Assembly: GCA_937886445.1 (NCBI GenBank)
Contig: CALGBY010000080.1
Span: forward strand, 1 to 6,835
Direction: 5' to 3'
DNA length: 6,835 nucleotides
DNA from: an uncultured Clostridia bacterium
GTDB taxonomy: Bacteria; Bacillota; Clostridia; Christensenellales; Aristaeellaceae
A program made the position numbers and the translations under genes. Below are positions 1 through 6,355 of this stretch, in pieces. A model generated the notes under the pieces. It did no database searches and was not told the DNA's origin. It worked only from the letters and a program-made list of their open reading frames with translations. How positions within the stretch are numbered: position 1 is the stretch's first letter; each line of letters starts with the position of its first letter.

Positions 1-70
1 CGAGAATTTTCTTCACTTCCCTCCCTTCACACACTTGACTTTTAATAGTTAGTCTTTCTGATAACAGAAT

Positions 71-107
71 GCCGTCAGCTGCTATCAAAATGAAAGCAGC
101 TGACGGC
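71..107 (-). terminator. Perfect 13-bp hairpin downstream of the recombinase/tnpW operon
   Basis: Arms 71-83 and 95-107 are exact reverse complements around an 11-nt loop. It lies about 90 bp past the tnpW-like stop, so it probably helps end the minus-strand operon transcript. The bases that follow on the minus strand (ATTCTGTTAT) are only weakly T-rich, so a textbook intrinsic terminator is not proven. It could instead be an RNA structure or a protein-binding dyad at an element end. Confidence 0.5.
80..98 (+). repeat. 19-nt core TGCTATCAAAATGAAAGCA, intact copy
   Basis: This core lies inside the 71-107 hairpin. The same core, with one substitution, is found again at 124-161 but split by 19 extra bases (130-148). 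The core is itself an imperfect dyad, with TGCTATCA facing TGA(A/C)AGCA around a central AAA. I did not find another copy by eye in the rest of the window. Confidence 0.55.
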
Positions 108-122
108 GGTCAGGGTTTCAAT

Positions 123-162
123 GTGCTATCATTTTGCAATCAACAATGCAAAATGACAGCAC
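123..162. repeat. 16-bp stem hairpin (one mismatch), 8-nt loop
   Basis: Arms 123-138 and 147-162 pair with a single A-C mismatch (128/157). Neither strand has a T-run after the stem, so a classical terminator is unlikely. It begins 34 bp past the tnpW-like stop and is the first of two hairpins met by a minus-strand transcript. Its outer halves reproduce the 19-nt core of the neighbouring hairpin, so the two are related in sequence. Confidence 0.6.
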
Positions 163-196
163 GATGACTTCATATTCAATTGTCTGATACTGCTTG

Positions 197-382
197 TCAC
201 GCGGCAGGTTCCGTTTTCTTATCTTCGGGATCTTTGTTATCCTGTAATTCTTCAGCATCATTCCGAATGACATTCAGCAGTTTTTCTTCATACGTTTCGG
301 CGTTCTCATTTTCTGAGAAATGCAAGTTCACACTAAAACGGGTATTGCCAATTCTCTGGACAAAGGTATACCGGTTCGCCAT
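197..382 (-). CDS. TnpW-like small transposon-encoded protein
   Basis: This is a 61-aa protein starting MANRYTFVQRIG. The stretch RIGNTRFSVNLHFSENEN followed by EEKLLNVIRNDAE matches my recollection of TnpW-family proteins, which carry a 'RKIGxTTYxVxVHFS...ETxxDKxxRLI' pattern. Their molecular function is not established. TnpW is named from Tn4451-type elements. The ATG at 382 is chosen because AAAGGAG lies 4 nt upstream; an in-frame TTG at 421 would add 13 residues but has no such site. The C-terminal tail (about residues 45-61) is charged, rich in D, E and K. It is the last gene of the recombinase operon, 98 bp after recombinase A, with a hairpin in the gap. Family assignment rests on pattern memory only. 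Confidence 0.72.
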   Translation of the reverse strand: MANRYTFVQRIGNTRFSVNLHFSENENAETYEEKLLNVIRNDAEELQDNKDPEDKKTEPAA

Positions 383-428
383 AGGTCTCCTTTCCCGAAC
401 ACTGTTCGTAATTTGAGACAAACAAATA

Positions 429-464
429 GCGGCACCCGATTCGGAATACTCCGAATGGTACCGC
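429..464 (-). terminator. Hairpin between recombinase A and tnpW-like gene
   Basis: The inner arms 439-445 and 450-456 (ATTCGGA/TCCGAAT) are perfect with a 4-nt loop. The outer arms 429-436 and 457-464 add seven of eight pairs after a 2-nt bulge (437-438). On the minus strand the stem is followed by TATTTGTTTG, a weak T-rich tract. It may act as a partial terminator or attenuator that lowers tnpW expression relative to the recombinases, or as an mRNA-stabilising structure. Confidence 0.5.
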
Positions 465-480
465 CTTAGGGTCCGTTACG

Positions 481-2331
481 TTATTCGTTTTGTACTTTGT
501 TTGCTTTTGCGTTTTCTTTTTCTTCACGGGCTTTCGCGCGCCGTTCGCGTCCACGCTGACGCTCTTTTTCTTTTCGAGCTTCTTCTGCCGGATCGACCGG
601 AATGTGTTCAAACGCTTCCGGTGGAATATCGAAACAACCGATAAAGCTGAAATGGATCTCGATGCTGCGGATAGGTTCTCCGTTCTCGTCCTGCTCAAGA
701 TGGTGAACGATGATTTTATCAACAAATTCCCGAACCATATCATCCGTCAGTTCATCTACATTCCGATACTTGTGCAGCAGCTTCATAAACTGATCAGTCC
801 GATCAACACCGGATTGCAGTTCGTTCATCCGCTGCGTTTCACTCTGAAGCGTTTCCTGCAGCTCAGCCTGTTCATATTCATATGAGGAAGACAGCTTTTC
901 AAAACGTTCATCTGTGATCTTTTCCATAGCGTAATCCTCATAAAGTTTCTTCACCAGATGATCCAATTCAGCAATCCGTTTTTCCATCTGACGGATTCTT
1001 TTTCTGATCGCAGTGATCTCGCCTGGCTGCTGTTGACTGGCGACCTGTTCCAGTTTCCTGCGAAAACTATCTTCATCACGAAGCGCATATTTGCTGATTG
1101 CCCGTATGGACTGATGAACAAGTTCCTGGAGAATATTCAGAGAGACGACATTGGATGTACAGGATTTCTCTACGCGATATGAGGATTTGGAATATTCACT
1201 GCACTGGAAATAATCACGATAGTATCGTTTCCCGTTTTCTTTGAGATGCAGGCAACGCTGTTCCGTCATCATGGTTCCGCATTCGCCGCAGAAAACCAGC
1301 TTATGAAACGGGCTGAATTCGCCGTAATCACCATGATGAAATTTCTTGCGATGCAAAACTTTCTGAGCTAGTTCCCATACTTCCGGAGATACAATCGGCT
1401 CATGCGCGTTTTCAAAAGCGCAGCGTTTCTCAGCGGGATTCGTAACATATTTCTTGAGCCCGGGTACTTTTTCTTTTTTGAAATTGACAAGCGTGCCTTT
1501 GTACTCTTCCCGGCTGATGATATCAGTGATTCGGTTTGTACTCCAATCATACATACGTGCCTCATTGATCGGATGGTTGCATTTACCAATTCCTTTTCTT
1601 TCTTTGTAGTACCCTGGTACTTCAAACCGTTCGTTCTTCATAAATGTCGCGATCTGTCCGGGAAACATGCCGTCCACTGCCAACTGATAAATGTACCGGA
1701 CGGTAGCAGCCGCTTCTTCATCAATGATCCAGTGATCTTTCTGCTGGGGATCACGAATATAACCGAATGGTGGAATACTGGAAAGGGGTTTCCCTGATTG
1801 ACCTTTCTGATGATAAGCCAGCGTGATTTTTCGTGACTGATCACGCAGGTACCATTCGTTGACAATGTTCAGAATGCCTGAGAATTCCGTACTGGCCGGA
1901 TCAGTGGTATCGATGCTGTTGTTAACAGCAATGAAACGAACATCCAGCTTTCCAAAATACATTTCCGTATAGAATCCGGTTTCAATATGATTGCGCCCGA
2001 CACGGCTCATATCCTTGACGATCACTGTCGATATGAAACCCGCTTCGATATCATCAATCATCTGAAGCCAACCGGGACGGAGAAAGTCACCCCCGGAGTA
2101 TCCGTCATCCGTATAGTGGCGGATATTTTCAAATCCATTCTCACGGGCATAATTCTCCAAAAGTTTTTTCTGATTCATAATGGAGTTGGATTCGCCCTGC
2201 AGCTCGTCATCACGGGACAGACGCTCATATAACGCGGTGATGTTTTTGTTTTCCGGTTTCATCTTGCGCTTCAGTCTTGACGTTGCTACATTGATGTTCT
2301 CCATCAAAAGATCCTGAAAAGTCTTGCTCAT
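481..2331 (-). CDS. Large serine recombinase A (TnpX-like, DUF4368 type)
   Basis: This 616-aa protein is a site-specific DNA recombinase expected to cut and rejoin element ends through a 5' phosphoserine link. The resolvase domain spans about residues 31-175, with the YERLS motif (nucleophile Ser39, Arg37) and DMSRVGR (Arg110, Arg113). The recombinase domain follows (about 185-325). A zinc ribbon uses Cys348, Cys351, Cys377 and Cys391. A coiled-coil stretch lies at about 435-510, and a DUF4368-like end (about 510-570, 'MVREFVDKIIVHH') leads to a very charged tail (583-613). The ATG at 2331 has AAGGAGG 9 nt upstream; that SD overlaps the TAA of recombinase B, 14 bp away, so translation is probably coupled. 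The roughly 30 residues before the catalytic domain are longer than in its partner. DQSRK replaces the DTSRK that I recall as common in this family. No catalytic residue is missing. Confidence 0.93.
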   Translation of the reverse strand: MSKTFQDLLMENINVATSRLKRKMKPENKNITALYERLSRDDELQGESNSIMNQKKLLENYARENGFENIRHYTDDGYSGGDFLRPGWLQMIDDIEAGFISTVIVKDMSRVGRNHIETGFYTEMYFGKLDVRFIAVNNSIDTTDPASTEFSGILNIVNEWYLRDQSRKITLAYHQKGQSGKPLSSIPPFGYIRDPQQKDHWIIDEEAAATVRYIYQLAVDGMFPGQIATFMKNERFEVPGYYKERKGIGKCNHPINEARMYDWSTNRITDIISREEYKGTLVNFKKEKVPGLKKYVTNPAEKRCAFENAHEPIVSPEVWELAQKVLHRKKFHHGDYGEFSPFHKLVFCGECGTMMTEQRCLHLKENGKRYYRDYFQCSEYSKSSYRVEKSCTSNVVSLNILQELVHQSIRAISKYALRDEDSFRRKLEQVASQQQPGEITAIRKRIRQMEKRIAELDHLVKKLYEDYAMEKITDERFEKLSSSYEYEQAELQETLQSETQRMNELQSGVDRTDQFMKLLHKYRNVDELTDDMVREFVDKIIVHHLEQDENGEPIRSIEIHFSFIGCFDIPPEAFEHIPVDPAEEARKEKERQRGRERRAKAREEKENAKANKVQNE

Positions 2332-2336
2332 TGTCT

Positions 2337-2345
2337 TTTTCCTCC
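2337..2345 (-). promoter_or_regulatory. Ribosome-binding site coupling the two recombinases
   Basis: On the minus strand AAGGAGG is read across 2347-2341 and shares bases with the TAA stop of recombinase B (2348-2346). Ribosomes ending recombinase B would therefore stop on the recombinase A initiation site. This supports fixed co-translation of the two proteins from one mRNA. Confidence 0.7.
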
Positions 2346-4121
2346 TTATGCGGGCATACTCATTGCCGCAATTTTCTTTTCTTTCCTGCGAAGATAACTG
2401 GCATGGTTTTTCTCACGCTGCTTCGCTCTGCGCTGTTCCTCTTCCAATTCTTCCGCTGTCATTTCGGTCGGAATCTGTGAAACAGAGAATTGCCCGATGA
2501 ATCGGAAATGGATTTCGATCTGTACAGTACGCTCGCCATTCACTTTCTTTGGCGCGGACACTTCGATCCGATCAATGAACGCGTTGATCATAGCCGGTGT
2601 GATCTCGTCCGCGTCACGGTATTTTTTCGCGAGCGAGATAAATGCACCAATACTTTCCGTGCCAATGCCATTCTCGGATAGTTCAGACTCTGCTCTCTCC
2701 ACCAGATCACGAAGTGCCTGCTGTTCCTGTTCAAAGGAAGCGGAAAGCATTTCAAATCGTTTCTCCGGCGTGATCCCTTTGGCAAAAGATTCATACAGCT
2801 TACGGATGGTAACATCCAGTTCAGCGATACGCTGTTTTGCTTTCTGAATCTCTTTGCTTCTGTCTTTCACTGTGCTTTCATGAACCTGTTCCGCTGTCCT
2901 TTGAATCTGTTCCGCGAACGCAATCTCATCCGTGACAGCCAACTGACCGACATCATGGATCGCTTTCCGGATCAATGTAAGGATCTGATCAGTAGAAATA
3001 TAATGACATGTACATTTCTCTTTTCCTTTGCCATGCGTGTAGGTGGAACAGTCGTAATAATCATCTGACTTTCTTCCGCTATCCTTTACTTTGCCGCGAT
3101 GATTATTCATCAAGGCACCGCAATCAGCACAGAAAAGTTTCCCTGTCAGCGGATTGGCTTCACCTGTCGTATCGACACGTCGTCGTACCTGAAGCGCGAT
3201 CTGTGCCGGTTCCCGGTCATCCGGTGAGATGATTGCCTCATGGGTATTCTCGAAAACCATTTGATCCTCCGGGCTGTTCTTTACACGCTGTGCCTTCAGC
3301 CCATTTTTCTCGGATCGGAAATTTACAGTACATCCCATATATTCCGCGCGTTGAAGAATATTGGTCACTGTCGCACCGTTCCATGCATAAGGTCTTGACA
3401 TATCCGTATTGGACCGGCTCATGCAATTCTTATGAATTGCATTGTAGTACGCGGGACACATGATTTCTTCTTCAGTCAGAATACGGGCAATGTCATAAGG
3501 ACCGTGGCACGAGATCGCCAACTGAAAGATCCGTTTCACAACATTCGCGGCTTCATCATCCACCAGCCAATGATTTTTGTTGTCCGGGTCTTTTCGATAT
3601 CCGTAAACACACAGGTTGTTGGTCGGTAAGCCTGACTTTCCCTTTTGCTTGTAGCAGGTACGCATCTTCCGTGACTGGTCGTGCAGATACAACTCGTTCA
3701 GCACATTCATGAAGGGCGCGAACTCGCTGCTGATCGGATTGATCGTATCCACACCATTGCCAATGGCAATGAAGCGAACATTATTCTTGCGGAAATACAC
3801 TTCCGTAAAAAAACCGGTCATGATGTAGTCACGACCGACACGACTCAGATCCTTTGCAATCACAGTCGTGACCTTGCCCGCGTTGATGTCAGCCAGGAGT
3901 TGTTTCCATCCGGGGCGGTTGAAGTCTTTACCGGAGAAACCGTCATCTGTATAGTGCTGACAGTTGGTGAAACCGTTCTCTGCTGCGTAATTCAACAGAT
4001 ACGATTTCTGATTGGTAATGGAATTGGATTCACCCTGCAGTTCATCGTCGCGGGACAACCGCTCATACAGTGCGGTAACGGGTTGTACTGTCAGGGTATT
4101 CTGGGTGTTTGTTTGGACCAT
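2346..4121 (-). CDS. Large serine recombinase B (TnpX-like, DUF4368 type)
   Basis: This 591-aa protein is paralogous to recombinase A. The resolvase domain (about residues 15-160) has YERLS (Ser23 nucleophile, Arg21) and DLSRVGR (Arg94, Arg97). A recombinase domain follows (about 170-310). The zinc ribbon uses Cys331, Cys334, Cys358 and Cys370 or Cys372. A helical coiled-coil region (about 405-485) leads to a DUF4368-like end (about 505-550) and a basic tail. The ATG at 4121 is chosen because AGGAGGG lies 5 nt upstream and it places the catalytic motif at the usual distance. The open frame extends to 4310, but that would overlap the divergent promoter and adds an unrelated 63-residue leader. 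It is the first gene of the operon. The two proteins share ALYERLSRDDELQGESNSI exactly but diverge after the catalytic domain, so they may recognise different DNA half-sites. Confidence 0.93.
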   Translation of the reverse strand: MVQTNTQNTLTVQPVTALYERLSRDDELQGESNSITNQKSYLLNYAAENGFTNCQHYTDDGFSGKDFNRPGWKQLLADINAGKVTTVIAKDLSRVGRDYIMTGFFTEVYFRKNNVRFIAIGNGVDTINPISSEFAPFMNVLNELYLHDQSRKMRTCYKQKGKSGLPTNNLCVYGYRKDPDNKNHWLVDDEAANVVKRIFQLAISCHGPYDIARILTEEEIMCPAYYNAIHKNCMSRSNTDMSRPYAWNGATVTNILQRAEYMGCTVNFRSEKNGLKAQRVKNSPEDQMVFENTHEAIISPDDREPAQIALQVRRRVDTTGEANPLTGKLFCADCGALMNNHRGKVKDSGRKSDDYYDCSTYTHGKGKEKCTCHYISTDQILTLIRKAIHDVGQLAVTDEIAFAEQIQRTAEQVHESTVKDRSKEIQKAKQRIAELDVTIRKLYESFAKGITPEKRFEMLSASFEQEQQALRDLVERAESELSENGIGTESIGAFISLAKKYRDADEITPAMINAFIDRIEVSAPKKVNGERTVQIEIHFRFIGQFSVSQIPTEMTAEELEEEQRRAKQREKNHASYLRRKEKKIAAMSMPA

Positions 4122-4133
4122 ATGATCCCTCCT
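4122..4133 (-). promoter_or_regulatory. Ribosome-binding site deciding the recombinase B start
   Basis: AGGAGGG reads on the minus strand from 4133 to 4127, with a 5-nt spacer before the ATG at 4121-4119. No comparable site precedes the more upstream in-frame start at 4310, which settles the start choice. Confidence 0.75.
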
Positions 4134-4158
4134 TTTCTGAGGGTAATTTGTTCTCCCT

Positions 4159-4168
4159 CTATGCATAG
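4159..4168. other. 10-bp perfect palindrome CTATGCATAG in the recombinase leader
   Basis: The palindrome lies 38 bp upstream of the recombinase B start, in the untranslated leader of the operon and within the divergent intergenic region. It could be a half-operator or may be chance. No second copy is visible by eye between 4122 and 4276. Confidence 0.2.
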
Positions 4169-4221
4169 GACAAAGCAGGTATGATTTCGGAACTGTTTTG
4201 AAAAAATATATTTGGGAAATT

Positions 4222-4250
4222 TTGAAATACGTCTGATCACGCTGTATAAT
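4222..4250 (+). promoter_or_regulatory. Strong sigma-A-type promoter for the plus-strand gene pair
   Basis: TTGAAA (4222-4227), a 17-bp spacer and a perfect TATAAT (4245-4250) precede the plus-strand start by 27 bp, giving an expected transcript start near 4257 and a very short leader. The sequence upstream is A/T-rich. An octamer TTTTGAAA occurs twice (4196-4203 and 4220-4227), the second covering the -35. No equally good promoter is seen for the divergent recombinase operon. Confidence 0.8.
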
Positions 4251-4276
4251 TAATATGGAAAGGGGGGCAGATAGCA

Positions 4277-5026
4277 TTGGTTCATGATGATGACTGGTAT
4301 GATGATCCACTGGATGACGAAGTAGATTCCATTACGAATACTGCTTATGATGTCCCCCTTTATGATGAAGACGGAAACGAAATCCCGGATGATGATCTGA
4401 TCTGGAATGCTGTTCCGGATGAAACTGATCCGGAGGACGAAACCGATGACTGGCAGTATGATGATTCCGATTCTGTTGATTCAGCTGAACAATCATCGGA
4501 AGGGGCTGCGCTTCAGGATGAAAGATCCGCTGCTGAGCGCAGAAAGAGAATCACGCAAAGTGCTCGTGAAGAAGCGTTGCGCCGGTTAGAACTATCAGCC
4601 AGAACAACGCAGGATTACATGACGATCGTTTCATGGTATGACCGGAAAGAGCAAAGCCGGATGCGAAAGGAGCGGAGATATGAAAGCCTGCGGGGAGATA
4701 TCCCGCTGGAATACGGTACGTTGCCGGAAGCAGAAATCGTTCCGCACAGTATGAGCAGACCCACGTTCCGTCAGATCTGCCGCGGAGAATACGATGATTA
4801 TCTGGCCAACTGCCTGTTTACCATGCATGATCTTACGGATAAATCCTATCTGCGAAGGATCATCTATGATCTCAAACTGGATCAAAAGAGATTGTTTATT
4901 TCCTCGGCATACGTTTATACCCGACAAAGAAACTGGCAGCGCTTCGCGGTCAGAGTGAACGGAACATCCGAAAAGTGCGGGATACTGTGCGAAGAAAGAT
5001 TCAGAAGAAAGCGTATGATATTCTGA
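4277..5026 (+). CDS. Acidic sigma-70-region-4-like regulator, frame-broken near 4895
   Basis: As written, the frame gives 249 aa starting at a TTG (4277), with a G-rich SD (GGGGGG, 4262-4267) 9 nt before it; no in-frame ATG lies nearby. Residues 1-70 contain 29 Asp/Glu and no Lys or Arg. A charged helical stretch follows (about 80-140), then a conserved-looking block (about 142-207, including MHDLTDKSYLRRII). The normal protein seems to end at about Phe207: residues 208-249 look non-native, while the -1 frame from 4897 continues with a convincing helix-turn-helix (KKLAALRGQSERNIRKV). A missing T in TTT (4895-4897) would restore one protein of about 287 aa. It resembles the sigma-like proteins I recall from similar clostridial elements, which would regulate transcription. 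It is first in a two-gene unit, divergent from the recombinases. The break may be real or a homopolymer error. Confidence 0.7.
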   Translation: MVHDDDWYDDPLDDEVDSITNTAYDVPLYDEDGNEIPDDDLIWNAVPDETDPEDETDDWQYDDSDSVDSAEQSSEGAALQDERSAAERRKRITQSAREEALRRLELSARTTQDYMTIVSWYDRKEQSRMRKERRYESLRGDIPLEYGTLPEAEIVPHSMSRPTFRQICRGEYDDYLANCLFTMHDLTDKSYLRRIIYDLKLDQKRLFISSAYVYTRQRNWQRFAVRVNGTSEKCGILCEERFRRKRMIF

Positions 5027-5139
5027 CAAAGAAGCAGGAGCATCATAATGATCTGACGCATCAAGAGCAAAAATTCTTGAAAGCTTACGATCCGAACATG
5101 GGAGAGTGTAGATACGATGAAGACGAAAAATCCGTTTGA
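4897..5139 (+). pseudogene. Displaced 3' part of the sigma-like gene (helix-turn-helix in the -1 frame)
   Basis: The frame beginning at 4897 reads YFLGIRLYPTKKLAALRGQ, then SERNIRKVRDTVRRKIQKK, then a polar tail, ending at TGA 5137-5139. The pattern 'RGQS/TDRNIRKVR' is how I recall the recognition helix of sigma-70-like regulators in clostridial mobile elements, and it is strongly basic, as a DNA-binding segment should be. It has no start codon or SD of its own, and the frame is closed by a TGA at 4867. It therefore only makes sense as the continuation of the preceding gene after a one-base loss between about 4868 and 4912. The stop overlaps the next gene by 23 bp, typical of coupled genes. 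Confidence 0.72.
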
Positions 5140-6001
5140 ATATACCAGTGCTCACTGGGTCCGGTATTCCGATTACGAATGGAGACAAGCAAAAGACGGG
5201 CACGAATACCTGATGCCGAAACCCGATGCGAAGCCGGCGGTATATGATCCGATCTCAATTGCGGATGATCTGACTGTTGATGCAATCAATACTGGTCTGC
5301 TTATCTTTCACAAAGCTCCGGATGATGAGATCCGATCTGCTATGCTTACTTTTGCACGGTCGTATGGTCTGTTGGGCTTAATGACTGCATTGCCGACCAC
5401 ATCAAAATTCATTGAATATGAAAAGGTGTACCTGTTGAAAAACCAGTTTCTGCGTCAGGAAAGGTTGGATACCCTGGACTATTTGAAACTGTTCTTTCCT
5501 TTCAGAATGCCCGATTTTCAGAAACAAGGGATCGAATCCCTATGGAATGTTCCCGGCGAAGACCGGATGCAGGCAGCGCTAACGATGACCTTCCGGAATG
5601 ATCCGCAGGCAAAGGGCATGTCCTTTATGCGGGATTACGGGGAACGCTTTGACTGGCAGAAGGAGATCTTCCGCGATTGGGCATTTACATTTGTTTCCGC
5701 GTTCATGTACTACCATGACAAGGATATCCTGGACAGGAACACACTGGAACTGTATAAACAAGGGCTTGCCTGCTTTGAAGGCAACGCGCCTTCCTATCAC
5801 TTGGAGTTAAAGGAACACCCGGTCATGGTGTGGGATTTCCATTCGCTGATGATGGCGATAAAGTTTCTGTTCTCGCTCAAACTGACCGATCCGGAACAGC
5901 CGATGAAAATGTGTGAACACTGTCAGAAGGCGTTTATCGCCAAACGACCGGATACCCGTTTCTGCTCTGCTTCCTGCAGGGACAAACATAAACGGGAATG
6001 A
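5117..6001 (+). CDS. Mobile-element protein with C-terminal Cys4 zinc finger (DUF6076-like)
   Basis: This 294-aa protein has a globular body (SAHWVRYSDYE..., 'YGLLGLMTALPTT' at about 83-95, 'RDWAFTFVSAFMYYHD' at about 186-201, 'VWDFHSLMMAIKF' at about 238-250). It ends in a zinc-binding motif with Cys266, Cys269, Cys283 and Cys287 (CX2C-X13-CX3C) and a basic C-terminus. I recognise it as a family common in clostridial integrative elements; DUF6076 is my best recollection of the name and needs a profile check. The zinc finger resembles CGNR-type fingers and suggests DNA or RNA binding. No enzymatic motif is seen. The ATG at 5117 has GGGAG 12 nt upstream, a long spacer, and overlaps the end of the displaced sigma-like frame, so its translation may be coupled to that gene. 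The stop is 8 bp from the convergent gene. Confidence 0.82.
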   Translation: MKTKNPFEYTSAHWVRYSDYEWRQAKDGHEYLMPKPDAKPAVYDPISIADDLTVDAINTGLLIFHKAPDDEIRSAMLTFARSYGLLGLMTALPTTSKFIEYEKVYLLKNQFLRQERLDTLDYLKLFFPFRMPDFQKQGIESLWNVPGEDRMQAALTMTFRNDPQAKGMSFMRDYGERFDWQKEIFRDWAFTFVSAFMYYHDKDILDRNTLELYKQGLACFEGNAPSYHLELKEHPVMVWDFHSLMMAIKFLFSLKLTDPEQPMKMCEHCQKAFIAKRPDTRFCSASCRDKHKRE

Positions 6002-6009
6002 TCGTTCCA

Positions 6010-6312
6010 TCAGGCGGAAATGAAATCCAGTAAAACAATCGTCAGACTTGTCAACTTCCCGAGAAGCCATTCTCCAACATAGGGGAACACCGCTAAAAAC
6101 AATCCGATGCAGATCGTTCTTGTGAGAATGTCCGCAGGCTGATGAATGATGAATCCTGCAGCGGAGCCGAAAAGAAAGACACTCGCTAAGATATGCGTCA
6201 GGATAGAAGACAGACCCAGCAACAGCGATCCGATAAGATGCAGGACCAATAAGCCTGTAATGAGAGCCAGTGATATTGCCTTGAACGGCAGTTTCAGTAA
6301 TCTGATGAACAT
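6010..6312 (-). CDS. Small three-helix membrane protein, CD1845-like
   Basis: This 100-aa hydrophobic protein has a short basic N-terminus (MFIRLLKLPFK) and three likely membrane segments at about 12-36, 37-57 and 63-79. The C-terminal VGEWLLGKLTSLTIVLLDFI looks like the 'AEWLVGKLxxINxxLRxFI' ending that I recall from CD1845-family proteins of clostridial conjugative elements, whose role is unknown. The ATG at 6312 is supported by GGAGG (6325-6321) with an 8-nt spacer. A second ATG at 6317-6315 is closer to the SD but opens only a few codons. The gene faces the zinc-finger gene tail to tail with 8 bp between, leaving no room for a terminator. Membrane placement is clear; the family name is tentative. 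Confidence 0.75.
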   Translation of the reverse strand: MFIRLLKLPFKAISLALITGLLVLHLIGSLLLGLSSILTHILASVFLFGSAAGFIIHQPADILTRTICIGLFLAVFPYVGEWLLGKLTSLTIVLLDFISA

Positions 6313-6325
6313 TCCATTTTCCTCC

Positions 6326-6355
6326 GATTTTTGATTTAGAGATTTTTGATTTAGA
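6326..6355. repeat. Two perfect tandem copies of a 15-bp repeat (GATTTTTGATTTAGA)
   Basis: The copies are 6326-6340 and 6341-6355, head to tail with no mismatch. The first abuts the SD of the membrane-protein gene (6321-6325) and the second abuts the arm of the 6356-6407 hairpin. It probably arose by slippage or duplication and alters the length of the untranslated leader of that gene. Confidence 0.9.

Noticed and set aside
71..162. CRISPR-like repeats
   Set aside because: There are only two hairpins with a related core, unequal length and no regular spacing, and no cas gene is present.
383..421. TTG start giving a 74-residue form of the tnpW-like protein
   Set aside because: No SD precedes it; the SD AAAGGAG lies inside this extension and points to the ATG at 382.
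333..743. 136-residue minus-strand frame overlapping the end of recombinase A
   Set aside because: It is another frame of the same strand inside the DUF4368 region and charged tail of recombinase A; low-complexity Lys-rich sequence, no SD.
3681..4184. 167-residue open frame on the plus strand opposite recombinase B
   Set aside because: It is antisense to the conserved catalytic domain, has no SD or recognisable motif, and is explained by the codon bias of the real gene.
4122..4310. 63-residue N-terminal extension of recombinase B from an in-frame start at 4310
   Set aside because: It would cross the divergent promoter and the start of the opposite gene, has no SD, and the sequence does not resemble recombinase N-termini. 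The ATG at 4121 has a near-ideal SD.
4892..4934. Programmed -1 ribosomal frameshift in the sigma-like gene
   Set aside because: TTTATTT and the A-rich CAAAGAAA stretch are not in the phase needed for tandem slippage, and no clear downstream stimulatory stem was seen. A lost base is the simpler reading, though not proven.
4631..5203. 190-residue open frame on the minus strand opposite the sigma-like gene
   Set aside because: It overlaps two well-supported plus-strand frames and lacks a ribosome site and family features.
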